Positions 38,605 through 49,541 of a stretch of DNA of 64,000 bases are shown here, in pieces. The stretch lies in contig JAHRHY010000012.1 in NCBI GenBank assembly GCA_019671135.1, positions 1,054,001-1,118,000 of the forward strand, written 5' to 3'. The notes beneath the pieces were generated by a model, which saw only the letters and a list, made by a program, of their open reading frames with translations, had not been told where the DNA came from and did no database searches. Origin of the DNA: Linnemannia hyalina. Taxonomy: Eukaryota > Mortierellomycota > Mortierellomycetes > Mortierellales > Mortierellaceae. Within the stretch, counting starts at the first letter, position 1; the number at the start of each line of letters is the position of its first letter. The translations under genes and the position numbers were made by a program.

Positions 38605-38840
38605 TGGGTAAGTTTTCCATCGATCATCCAATTATTGATATCCTTTCGGCATTGATTGCATTTGTGGAGGTTAAAACTGTTGACTAACTCAATTTTCACC
38701 TGCCTAATCTATTTTGATTGCGAAAGATGTCTATCAATGAATGAAAGTTAAAAAAAGAAAAATGTAATTCTAATTTTGAACTTCGTACGAACAGGAAATG
38801 GGAGACTTGCACCCACGGATACTCAAGTCTCCAACCTGAC
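38583..38840 (+). ncRNA. candidate guide (omega) RNA region at Fanzor 3' end
   Basis: In TnpB/Fanzor systems the guide RNA derives from the 3' end of the nuclease gene and the flank behind it. Here a perfect 18-nt palindrome (38583-38600) sits over the last codons. About 200 bases past the stop, GGAGACTTG (38801-38809) and CAAGTCTCC (38824-38832) form a perfect 9-bp stem with a 14-base loop. The region is otherwise noncoding. Position and structure fit; expression and boundaries are unknown. Confidence 0.3.
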
Positions 38841-39523
38841 TGCTCAACCCTTTTACTTTTATTCGCTATATAGAATATGCACTCAGGTCGATCATATAGG
38901 TATTGAAACCATTCATTGATAGTAGATGGGTTGAGTTCCTCTTTTCCAATGCTTATCGTTGCAGCTGATGTAAAACGATCGGCGCTCCTCAAGTTTTGTT
39001 GTGCAGGTTGGCTTCTTCTTTTTTACTGCCATGACACTCAAAATGAGAAGACATACATTGCTTTTATCATAGATGACGAGTGCTGGATAATGAGCAATGG
39101 GCTGGCACTTCTTTGTGCTCACTCCCTGGCGTCTTGGTGAGGATTGCCCCACTTAGCGAACATGTTACGTCTTCGGTATTCGATAGGCTGGGCAAACAAG
39201 GTGCACCTTATGATGCAATTAATCCACGTGACTCCACTCTCTCTTCAAGTGACTGCGCCTGAGGTTCAGAAAAAGTGCATGGGGTGGGGAAAGGCACTTT
39301 GCCCTTTGCCACACAATTCTCGTCTTTTTACCATCTCTTACTCACTGACTACTCAACAACTACCACTAACACACCATCGACAGACACCCCTCCTCCCTCA
39401 TCAACACTTCCTTCTCTCTACTTATACCATCCTCTAGCCATCCTCACATTCCTTTTTTCACCTTCTCTTTTTGACTTTCATTCTGACAAGCGAAACTAAT
39501 AGAAGCCTATTCACATTGCCACC
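38841..39523. other. right flank of island and ATG1 promoter
   Basis: No gene is supported. The last 250 bases are CT/AC-rich, like other leaders in this window, and lead to the ATG1 start. The border of the mobile island must lie in or just left of this stretch but shows no obvious repeat. Confidence 0.5.
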
Positions 39524-42500
39524 ATGGCCAGCACCGCAAAAGCTGTTCCAGAGGCTACTCAAGTGGGAGACTATATTGTCGAGTACGAGATTGGCCGAGG
39601 ATCCTTTGCAACCGTCTACAAAGGTCACCACAGGGTGAGTTCGCACGCGCGGAGTGGTGGAGGTGGCCGCGCCTTCTTCAACTTGGTTTTGCTTTTTACA
39701 ACTCCGTTCTTTGGCCTTGGCAACCTTGCTTTGCGATATGTGCTGCGTGCATTGCAGTCAACTCTTTCATCGATGACAATTGACGCCTAATATCTTCCAC
39801 TTATCTATTAGGTGACTAAAGAACCTGTTGCCATCAAGTCTGTCCTTCGTTCTAAGCTCACAAAGAAGCTGCTTGAGAACCTTGCCAGCGAGATCAACAT
39901 TCTCAAAGGCATTCGACATGATCATATCGTCGCCCTTGTCGACTGCAGGGTAAATGGATATTGAGGGTTTGTGTCCTCTCGCTACTGCAGCAGTTTATTA
40001 ACAACATATTGAAGCAAGCAGTCGTTCAACGTCGCCCCGTTGTGCGTCCTTCTCTCACTTGTTATTGTCACACATACTGACTCACTTGTTACTTTACTTT
40101 ATTCCTCCTGCTCTCCCTATAGGAAACCGAGACTCACATACATCTAGTCATGGAGTACTGCTCACAGGGAGACCTTTCACAGTACATCAAGAGGAAGGGC
40201 GACGGACCTCCGTCGTTGCCTTCCCCTCCAGGCGGTGGTCTCCATGAAGTCGTCGTTCGTCATTTCTTGAAGCAGTTGGGTATGTTCAAACGTTCATGTT
40301 CTTCCTTCCTTCTGCTTTTTTGCTCTTTTGCCCTTGTGCGACGATGGGATGATCGACTCTTCTCTTAGGCTCATTTTTTTGTTGCTTGTCCCTGTCGTCT
40401 TTGTGTCCCTCTTCATGTAGCTTCTGCCCTGGAGTTCCTTCGTTCCAAAAATCTCATTCATCGCGATCTCAAACCACAGGTAAAATGGGCCTCATCGAAA
40501 CCCTTTCTTTTTTTGAGAAGTGGCAACCCCTGTCTCGCCATATCGCAAACCATGTCCTCATTCTTTTCGCTTTTTTATTTCCTTTTCTAGAATCTACTTT
40601 TGCACCCTTCGAGTAGTGCTAAGGAAGGAAGCGGATATGGGTTGCCAGTGCTCAAGATTGCAGATTTTGGATTCGCCCGCTCATTGCCTCACCTTAGCCT
40701 GGCAGAGACACTTTGTGGTTCCCCACTTTACATGGCACCAGAGATTCTCCGCTACGAAAAATACGATGCTAAGGCAGATTTGTGGAGTGTCGGCACTGTT
40801 TTGTACGAGATGTGCACTGGAAAACCACCATTCAGGGCGCAAAACCACGTCGAGCTCCTCAAGAGGATAGAGAAGGCACAGGACGCAATCACTTTTCCTG
40901 GAGAGACTATCACGGAAGACCGGTCTGGATCTTCTCCCCACAGCCACGCCAATATCATCCCTATCAGCGACGACATTAAGGACTTGATCCGACAGCTGCT
41001 AAAACGGAACCCCGTAGAGAGAATCTCGTTCGAGGAGTTCTTTATGAACCCAACAGTCTCCAATCTGGCGCCCCGTGTCCGGTCTCGATCATCTGCGAAT
41101 GGCGCGTCTGGTCAGGACTTTGCTAGGAATGATTCATTCCCAATGGAGTCTCCCAGGAAATCGTCAGTTCCTAACCCGTCACAGCACTACTACGATTTAT
41201 CATCGCAGCGGGACAGGAACGATAGGCGGACATCCAGTACGGGCCATGCGCGGGAGCCCTCAGATAGGGTCATCGAGACCACTCTTCGGTCAAGACCAAG
41301 ACCCACCCGGAGCGGATCGCCCTCGTCTGCACCTGATAGTCGACCTCCACTTCAACTACCCCTTTCGTCGCCAAAATCCCACCACGCGTATGTAAATGGT
41401 CTTGGCAACCAACCATCTCACACGGATTACCAGACCCAACCATCTTCCCTACCCATCAACCCTTCCAGCCGGCGGACGCGAACCACGGATATCGGCTCAA
41501 CGGACCCTTCCAACCGGACATTAACACCACAGCCCTCTTCACAACCGTATCGTCGCAACACTCTTGTCGGGATCCCTGATGCACGCCGGTACAGCGCACC
41601 TGAAGATGATTCACTCCTGGATACAGACTACGTCGTCATTGAGAAGCGTGCCGTGGAGTTGAATGTGCTTGCAGATGGTATTTTTTCAGTTTGTCTGAAA
41701 TTTCGCAGTAATTAATATCCATGTATATGAATATGGAAGCAGATTTTAACCTATGCTTTCATTTAATATGGTAGAGGTGGCAGGATCACCGACGCCTAGC
41801 TCTACCCGCACCAAGAATGGATACCAGCAAGGCAACATTCTTTCACCGCCCATACCTACATCGTTGACCAACTATCGGACACCGCCACCACCGTTTATAC
41901 CCTACCCGCACTCGACTACAAACCAGTCACCGCCTTCCAACGCCCACCTCTTCTCCACAACTCCGCCTTTTGCTCTACCAAACACCCCAGCACCAGAAGA
42001 ACCCAAACCTATCCCACAGCTGCAGCGACCCATCTTGGGTCAGATCCAGTCACTGCCTTCGCCTGTGAGCGTGCGTTCTGGAAGTCCGCGTGAAAGCGGC
42101 GCCACCTCTGCACTTGCCAAAGCCATCTCTATGGCCTCTATGCGACTTTTTGGCGCCTCCTCGTCTCCACCCTCATGGAAGAGCAACACTTCGCTGATCG
42201 GGTTTGACGACACACCCAACAGGAATGGGGGGACGGCAGAAGTGCCACCAGAGGAGAGTCCTGTTTTGCAGTCCATAGAAGATACAGCCCATAAGGCCTA
42301 TGTTGTCTCACAGTTTGCCGACTCCAAGATGCAGGGTATTCGTCCATTGGATGAGATGGGATTCTCGCCCTCAGAAGACCATGAGCCAAGTCGGGACAGT
42401 CTTTTGGCAGAGGAAGCATTCTTTCTTTACCTCCGCGCGCTTGCCTTGTTACAGGCAGGTATGGATACTGCCCGCCAGTACTGGGAAGAGAGACGACAGG

Positions 42501-43099
42501 ATACGAAGCCGGCATCGATGCGACTCAACAGTGGTGTCCAGTGGATCCGCGACCGATTCAACGAATGTCTTGAAAAGGCCGAGGCTGCCAGGCACCGTTC
42601 AGGAATTGACCATCGGGACGAAAGCGGCGTCGTCATTGAGAAACTGATCTATGAACGCGCATTGGAGCTTGTAAGTGCATCAGGGTTTCACCAAGGCACT
42701 GTTTTTTTGGTGGCAAAAGTCTACTTTTTTACTAACAATTCGCGTGTTGTAAATGGTCTCACGGTAGAGTAAATCGGCAGCTCTGAAGGAGCTGGTGAGC
42801 GACTACTATGGTGAAAGTGAAAAGTCGTACCAGACATCGATCTGGATGTTGCATGCGATCTTGGATGGTGCCGGTGAGGACGGACGAAGCGATGCCATCG
42901 AAGACGACGACCGCGACATCTTGAACAAACGTAAGATGAGCAGCTTTGTTCTCTTGTTCGTTTTGTCCAACAACGGTTATTTGAATGCGAAACATTGTGT
43001 GTTGACTTTTGTTTTCTTTACCACTTCGACATAGTGATCCGGTCGATTGAGAATAGGTTGAGCCTTCACAGGAAGCGAATCGCTGGAGCGAGGACATGA
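39524..43099 (+). CDS. ATG1: autophagy-initiating serine/threonine kinase Atg1/ULK
   Basis: Eight exons (39524-39634, 39812-39949, 40123-40279, 40421-40479, 40591-41677, 41775-42670, 42768-42930, 43035-43099) give 891 residues, close to yeast Atg1. The N-terminal kinase domain has the G-loop [13 protein letters not shown], Lys46 in VAIKSV, the catalytic HRDLKPQN (Asp151), DFG (Asp180) and APE in LYMAPEIL. The [16 protein letters not shown] activation segment is the typical Atg1/ULK form. A long Ser/Pro-rich linker follows (about 325-620). The C-terminus contains the tandem-MIT-type helices ([15 protein letters not shown] onward, ending [12 protein letters not shown]) that bind Atg13. Atg1 starts autophagosome formation at the phagophore assembly site and is itself under TORC1 control. 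A Gly/Pro-rich insertion lies between the kinase N-lobe helix regions (near [12 protein letters not shown]). All junctions are canonical. Confidence 0.95.
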
Positions 43100-44840
43100 A
43101 TGAATGGAGAACCTTTGGGACCACCGTGCTATTACTTTCACTTCTCCATGGACTCTCTCCGACACATGCACACACGCTTTTTTTTAAAAAAATGCATACG
43201 CCAAATGCATATGGTTCCGCAGGAACCACACCTGGACGTGATCATTGTTGAACATCGGAGAATATTCGATGTCTTTGTCTCTCCATGCACGCTTTTACTC
43301 CATCGGACCCATTCTGCCGCCACCTGCTGATTGATGCACCGGACCTAGTTCGCTGTTATCCATATATCTTTTTTCCTCCCCAAACCTCTCCTGTAGTTCT
43401 CCGATCTGGAGTAACAGCCAATAGCCCCATAAAGAATGGACCATATACCATTTACAAGACTAAACTGAATCCAATGTAATGTGTAGATAGTGTGGCAGGA
43501 CTCGTGAAGAAAACGACCGTTGCTCGTGAATTGAATCGACACCTATGCACTCCGTTCACCAACTTCTATGTACTTCAGTGATTTCTGCTGACGGTGTCAG
43601 CAGCTAACGAAACACACAACGACAACGATACACACTCGAAGCACAGACAGTCTGTCCGTTCAGGGTTTTCGTTTATTGTATGTTATTTAGAAACAAAAAG
43701 ACGATTACGGAGAATATCCTCCACTGTGGGTCATTCCATTGCCGCATTCGCCACCTCCTCAGCAGGTTTTTTTTGCAGTCGGTAAATGCATTGTTGTTTG
43801 TCACCGGTCTACTCTTTGTCTCTCGTTAGGCGCACGGCGCAGACAGGAGACAGAAAAGTAAAAATATAGTTGTGCTGGTGACCAAGACGTGAACTCCTAT
43901 TTTTTTGTCTTCGTGTCTGTTCGTAGTGTCACCCAGGTACAGACAAAGAGTTGTTTGTTCATCATTCATCATCCGCTCTGTTCACCCCCCACCACCCCCT
44001 TTTTTTTGCCCGTGTGCCCAATTTTTTCTCTCTCTCTGTGCCTGCGTGTCATGCACACACCCTTTCACTTAGCCCTCACCAGCCTGACCTGACCACTTTT
44101 CAAAGAAGTCGATGGACTCAAACGAGTGAGTGTGTCTGAAGGTTGGTGTGTCAGTGTTCTCTTTTCTTGATGTTTTTTTTTTCGATCCTTCTTCTTTCTC
44201 TCCCTTTTCTTCTTTTCTCTTTTGACATCTCCAAACCATACCCAACCCTCTCCTCCTCTTTCTTTTTCTTCAGTGCTTCTCCTTGTCGCCACTTGGCTTG
44301 GCCTCTCTTCCTGTCTCATCTTCATTTTCTAATCTTCTTCCGGTCGTTCCTTTCCTCCTCCTTTGAATTTCCTCCTGACGATCACTTCAGCCTCTCGTTT
44401 ATATTTCTTTCGATCCAATCCAAAAAGCGTCCACACTCTCTTGTAATTATCAATTCTGTAACGACTCGAAGACTCACTCCTCCCATCTCTCTCCCTTCCC
44501 CTCTCACCTCTTTGCTCCTCCTCCTCATTACTCCAGCTTGTTATCTACGGTGAACATCCACACACTTTGAACCACGAAAGCCGTTACTTCTTTCGCGTCC
44601 CCCGTGCCTTTAATTTACAATCTTTTCTTACTTTTTCCCAACGCATTTTTCTTCTGCCACTAAATTCGACTCGACCCCAAATCTTCTGTCCCCTTCTCTT
44701 TCTCCTTCCTTCTCTTTTCTTTCCTTTAGCTTCCTCCTTCAACGAAACCTACTCCACTGCAGCTTCATCCGCACTATCTCTTCCTACCTCTCTCTTCCTA
44801 CCTCTCTCTTCCTCTCTCTCTCTTCCTCTTTCTCTCTCTG

Positions 44841-44874
<34 letters not shown>

Positions 44875-44962
44875 GCCCGCTTCCTTCCACCTCTTGAAAC
44901 CCACCCCTCCTTCCTCCCTTCTCTTTCCTCCTCTCCTTCCATCGAACAATTCAACAACAACC
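43100..44962. other. intergenic region and CT-rich leader of CRIB gene
   Basis: No gene is supported. From about 43.9 kb to the ATG the + strand is very CT-rich (open frames here are Phe/Leu/Ser/Pro artefacts), consistent with a long pyrimidine-rich 5' leader of the downstream gene. Confidence 0.55.
44795..44875 (+). repeat. CT microsatellite in CRIB-gene leader
   Basis: About 80 bases composed of CTCTCTTCC and CT dinucleotide repeats, about 90 bases upstream of the CRIB-gene start codon. It is a simple repeat of no known function. Confidence 0.85.
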
Positions 44963-46383
44963 ATGGGTGGCTTCTTCTCAAAGTCCTCTAGGACCCACAA
45001 ATCAAAGGACCCAAAGTGGCAAGGCATTGGACCCAACACCCCACTCCCCGGCGCCGCGTCCTCTTCCTCCTCTCCAAACTACAACAATTACAGCCAACCA
45101 AGTGGAAGTAACGGAGGCGCATATGGATACCAACAGTCCGCGCAACCTCGGTCCCAGACCCTGAGTACACTCGACAGCAGGAGCAACAATAACAACAACA
45201 ACACGAATAGTCTTGCGGCAACAAGGAAGAAGCAGCAAAAGTCTTCAAAGATCATGTTACTCCTCAAGCTGGATCCCAAGGCTGGTGGGCAGAGGAAGGT
45301 TATCACCAAGAACTTGATCAGTCTCCCCTCGGACTTCCGAGTACGTTTGCAGTTTCTTTTGTTTGCATACATTTGAGGTGGAGAACATTGCACGCTTAGT
45401 TTTGTATAGTGTTCTTGTTTAACCACACCGTACAAACCTATTGTTCTAACGTTATTTTCTCTCTGCTCTCTTGTCTCTGTGTGTATGCGTAATGCCCGTT
45501 ACTTTACTTTGTCTGTTGGGGGGATCTTGTAGCATACTGGACATATTGGTGCAGGTGAGGTTCGCAGCGGCCAGATCGATGTAAGTTATAACCTCCTCTT
45601 CTCTCTTTACATTTCCATGTAATTGTTCCTGTTCGCCCTGGTTGTAAAGAAAAAATTCCGCATGGAGGACATCACACTTGGATCCTTGCATTCACGTATT
45701 CTGTTCCTGGACCGGATTCACACATTACACATACACACGTTTACCCGCCCACCTACGACCCCTCACCCTCCCACCTTTCCACCTTTCCGTCCTTCCATCC
45801 AGCCATTCGTCCCTCCCTTCCCTTCCCTCTCTTCCCTCTCTTCCTACCCCTCCTGCTACCGTTTGCTCAATTCTTTTTGAATTTTGTGTTTTACGTTTTG
45901 TGTGTCCACCCACTTGCTGACCCATCCTCTCCATCAATTGTAATTCATGCAAAAAATAGCCGGAAAAGATCAAGAACCAGATGGCAGAGGTTGCAGCGTG
46001 CTTGAAATTGGATGTCAACACGCCCATCCCCATGCTCAAGACCATTCCCATCCAGCCCGAAAACCAAGACCCTGCTACCAACCACGCAGTAAGTACCATG
46101 CGCACCTGGTGTTGCAACTGTTTTGAGCGTTCGTTGTATTGCGGACGATAAGCCCTCCAACCAACATCGAGAGATATTACACCCTGAACGAAGGGATCCG
46201 ACTTTCTACTCTCCTTCTCCCTCTCTCCTTCCTTGACATCTCCGCCTGTCAGAGTCGATCCCTGAAAAATGTTGTTAGAAGGAAACACTATATCACTAAC
46301 CCTTGAGCCGCGTTTGCTAACTTGAAACTTAGCCGGAGCAGGTTGATCGGCACGCAGCGCGTCCAGGCGCCGCGGTGTTCTAA
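44963..46383 (+). CDS. small CRIB-domain protein, putatively N-myristoylated
   Basis: Four exons (44963-45340, 45533-45580, 45960-46088, 46333-46383) give 201 residues. The start MGGFFSKS fits the N-myristoylation consensus (Gly2, Ser6), followed by basic residues, so plasma-membrane attachment is likely. A Ser/Asn/Gly/Gln-rich linker leads to ISLPSDFRHTGHIG at residues 119-132, an exact match to the CRIB consensus (ISxP...FxHxxHxG) that binds GTP-loaded Cdc42/Rac. The intron after Arg126 splits the motif. The tail (PEKIKNQMAEVAACL, then a Pro-rich end) has no catalytic domain. It resembles small CRIB effectors rather than PAK kinases. The partner is expected to be Cdc42 or Rac at the growing tip; that is inference. 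The start is preferred over the upstream open frame because it opens the myristoylation motif. Confidence 0.8.
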
Positions 46384-47958
46384 ATGACAAGGATAAGAGA
46401 CATAGTCTTTTCCAAGCACCAGTTATCATAATTCTAACAACAACTCAAAAACGCCTTTACATAAGGCAAGCCGTCCCTCCACCATCCGCCATCGGGCACC
46501 CGCCTCCACCTCCTTCATTCCTCTTCTTGACTGAACGGACTACTAGATATAGTCAAGTTCTTGTAGTATGTGTCTATTTGTCTTCCTTGTACCTTTCCTT
46601 CGTTCCCCATTCACCACTTCTGCGCCCAGAATTCAAAATATACGCCAAAGAAATTACGCCCTCTTGATAACCCTTTCTTTGTGCTTCTCTTCCTTCTTTT
46701 CCTTTTGATCTTCGCTCCTTCAATGCCAAATGTTGTTCTCGTAATAAAAAACCAATTCAAGAATATGTGAGTGTGCAAGTGAAGAGGAGAAAGAAGTGTG
46801 AAAGCTTCCTTGGCCGATTGTAAACTCAATTCGAAATCCCGAGACGCGAGAAGAACGACGCGTCTGATGTCCAATCTCTGTAAATATATCATTCGCATTA
46901 CGGGACATAAGTTGCATTGGTAAAAGTACACATACACTTTCAAGAGGTGTAAGAGTAGTAAGGAAAGTGGCAGGGACGATGCTCCTCTGCAATTTGCATA
47001 GGGGAGATCTGACCACAGCTCTCAAAAATACAGCTTGCAGAGAGTTGCCGAAATGCTTTCATCGTTTCTCACATTCTTCACTTCTCTTTACACCATACCC
47101 CATCCCCTACTTGTTTCTTTACTTTCACTATATCCTAGACAAGGCTTCGAACGCCTCTTAGCCTGTAAGCAGGCCAGGCAAACAACTTGCAGCCCACCTG
47201 ACCAAGTTCCACTCACATGCCCTTTTGCCTCTGCAAGGAAATGAAAACGGACCAACTGGGCGATTCACTGCCGCTGCGAGCAATAGTCCAGTACCTTGAA
47301 GGCTAAATACCCTAGACTGCAACCCTGGCATGGCTTTCTGACCTTTGGCTTGATAGTTTGCGTTCGCAAAGGCGGTCTGCAGTTTCTATGTTCGAGCGCT
47401 GGGGTCTTGACGCACCCTGCGCTGTGGTTGTATCGGTGACGGTAGCAGCCGTCAACTGCCTTTACTGTCCTTCATCTTGGAACGATATCACCTATTCGAT
47501 ATGGCTCTGGATAGATCATGGCTATGCACACTCTTTACGGTTCGACTTATTAACACAGTTTTTTTCCTCTTCGCGGTTTACCTCCCTTTGCTCACCTTGC
47601 GTCGTTGTTGAAGGAGTTTCTCCAACCTCGATGCGATATCGTTGACAGTATTCTCTTACTAATGTTAAGTGTCTTGTGACCGACCCTTCCACAACTCATC
47701 GGTTTCACTCCATCCTATCCTACTTACTGCTACTCGATGCTGGGCGCGTTTTTCAGGGCCAATATCGCGACTGCGAAAAATTGTCTGATTACGCGTCACT
47801 ATGGGACACACAGATTTGTCAAGAGGGGGTACACACAGAGGCACTTTTGTTTCTACTATTCAACCATTTTCCATCGACCTCCTTTTCTCTCTTTCTTTCT
47901 TCCTCAACACCACCGATTCCGACAACCCACAACACCGACATTCACACAGACTTCAACC
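46384..47958. other. intergenic between CRIB and TXNL1 genes
   Basis: No gene is supported. Short open frames lack codon bias. The last 90 bases before the TXNL1 start are CT- and AC-rich, leader-like. AATAAA at 46743-46748 on the + strand is a possible, rather distant, polyadenylation signal of the CRIB gene. Confidence 0.5.
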
Positions 47959-49370
47959 ATGCCCGTCAAAGCAATCACCAGCCAGGCCGACTACCAGTCC
48001 ATCCTTTCCGCCGCAGGACCCACCAAGCTTGTAATGCAACTCGTGTGCACACCTTGTTTATGAATGACCAGGGACCGTATGCACATTGCATGGCAAGAAC
48101 GGTGCCGCAATCGATGTTCACAGTGAGACAACCATGCTGACACCCTGTTCCCCTCTCCCTTTTTTTTTTACTTTACGATAGGTTGTTGTCGACTTCACAG
48201 CTGTACGTGACAGCGAGTTGTTCAGAAATGGATGTTGTTCTTCAAACCGCACAGTGAACCTCATACCATGGATACAAACAACTAACAGGCAGAACATCCT
48301 TTTCTACGACCCTCCTGTGTGTACTCGAAATAGGCATGGTGCGGACCTTGTCAGGTTATCAAGCCCATCTTTGAAAAGCTTTCCAACACCTACCGCCACG
48401 TTGTCTTTGTCAAGGTATGAGAAGGATCAGAAAGGGCTAGTTTAAGAGTACGACGGAGAATATACGAACAACACACAGTATCACGCAGCACTGAGGAGAT
48501 GGTTGCAGAGAGAATCATTACCAAATGACTGACTATCCCCTCTTCTTTATTTTCTATGGGAATAGGTCGATGTGGATGAGTTTCAGGAGGTTGCTGCGGT
48601 CGCTGGAGTCACTGCCATGTAAGCAAATGCAAGAGAGGGCAGCGAATGGCGTCTTTTTTCATTCACCCCGGAATATTTCTGATTGGGCTTCGCACTCACA
48701 CATGTCCCTTTTGGACCCTTTTCCGTGGATATGTAGGCCTACATTCCAGCTCTTCAAGGCTAGCAAGAAGATTGCCGAGATGAAGGGCGCTAACGCCGCA
48801 AACCTGGAGGCATTGATCAAGCAGCACCAGGGACCCGTCGAGGAGGGAGGTGCAGGATCAGCAGCACCCTTGGTTGCAGGACACAGCGATGTGAGCGAGC
48901 AGATCACCCTCAACCAGGTCGACTGCCTGAACCAGCAAACCGCCAACCATGTCAGGAACGCTCTCAAGAGCGACGACACCTACCTCGAGAGTGATGTTGA
49001 TGAGCAGCTGATCATCTCTGTACCTTTCAACCAGGCCATCAAGTTGCACTCGCTCAGGATCATCCCCAAGGATATTGCCCATGCGCCTAAGACGGTCAAG
49101 TTGTATGTCAATAAGTTGCATCTTGGATTCGATGAGGCCGACAGTGTTGAGGAGACCCAGACGATTACGTTGACAGAGAAGGACTATGAGGGCAATGGTC
49201 TGATCTCGCTCCGCTTTGTCAAGTTCCAGAACGTGACCAATGTGATTTTGTTTGTTGAGGACAACTTGGGCGACGAGGAGACGACACAAATCAAGCAGTT
49301 GATCTTTATTGGAAGCTCCCTGGACGGCACCGACATGTCTGCCCTCAAGAAGGTCGAGCACGAGCACTAA
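47959..49370 (+). CDS. thioredoxin-like protein with PITH domain (TXNL1 type)
   Basis: Five exons (47959-48030, 48182-48202, 48334-48414, 48566-48618, 48737-49370) give 286 residues, close to human TXNL1. The first 105 residues form a thioredoxin fold with the redox site AWCGPC (Cys34, Cys37) and the cis-proline segment TAMPTFQLF. The C-terminal PITH domain (about 115-280) contains LNQVDCLNQQTANHVRNAL, the ESDVDEQLIISVPFNQAIKL stretch and RFVKFQNVTNVILFVEDN. In animals and yeast the PITH part docks on the 26S proteasome near Rpn11. The protein is therefore probably a cytosolic oxidoreductase bound to proteasomes. Exon 2 is only 21 bases long (VVVDFTA), and with canonical splice sites it restores the thioredoxin core exactly. 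Confidence 0.92.
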
Positions 49371-49477
49371 GCAGCTGTATCCAAATCCCTTTTCTTGCTC
49401 ATTGAACTACTATCACCTCAACTATACTTTGTTTTTACGACCATGGCAGGGAATCAAACTGAACTACATGGCTTATT

Positions 49478-49527
49478 AAACCAACCAACCAACCAACCAA
49501 CCAAAAATAATAATAATAATAATAATT
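49478..49527 (+). repeat. AACC and AAT microsatellites between convergent genes
   Basis: A run of AACC tetranucleotides (about 49479-49503) directly followed by AAT trinucleotides (about 49506-49527) in the 171-base gap between the convergent TXNL1 and GH47 genes. Confidence 0.85.
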
Positions 49528-49541
49528 GTGGAAGCCTCTGT

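Noticed and set aside
38790..38860. tRNA-like look (- strand) beside the Fanzor gene
   Set aside because: The resemblance comes from the perfect 9-bp hairpin. No complete cloverleaf fits, so it is reported as a hairpin instead.
44567..44962. In-frame upstream extension of the CRIB protein
   Set aside because: The extension is a Ser/Leu/Phe-rich read-through of the CT leader. The MGGFFSKS start gives a sensible N-terminus.
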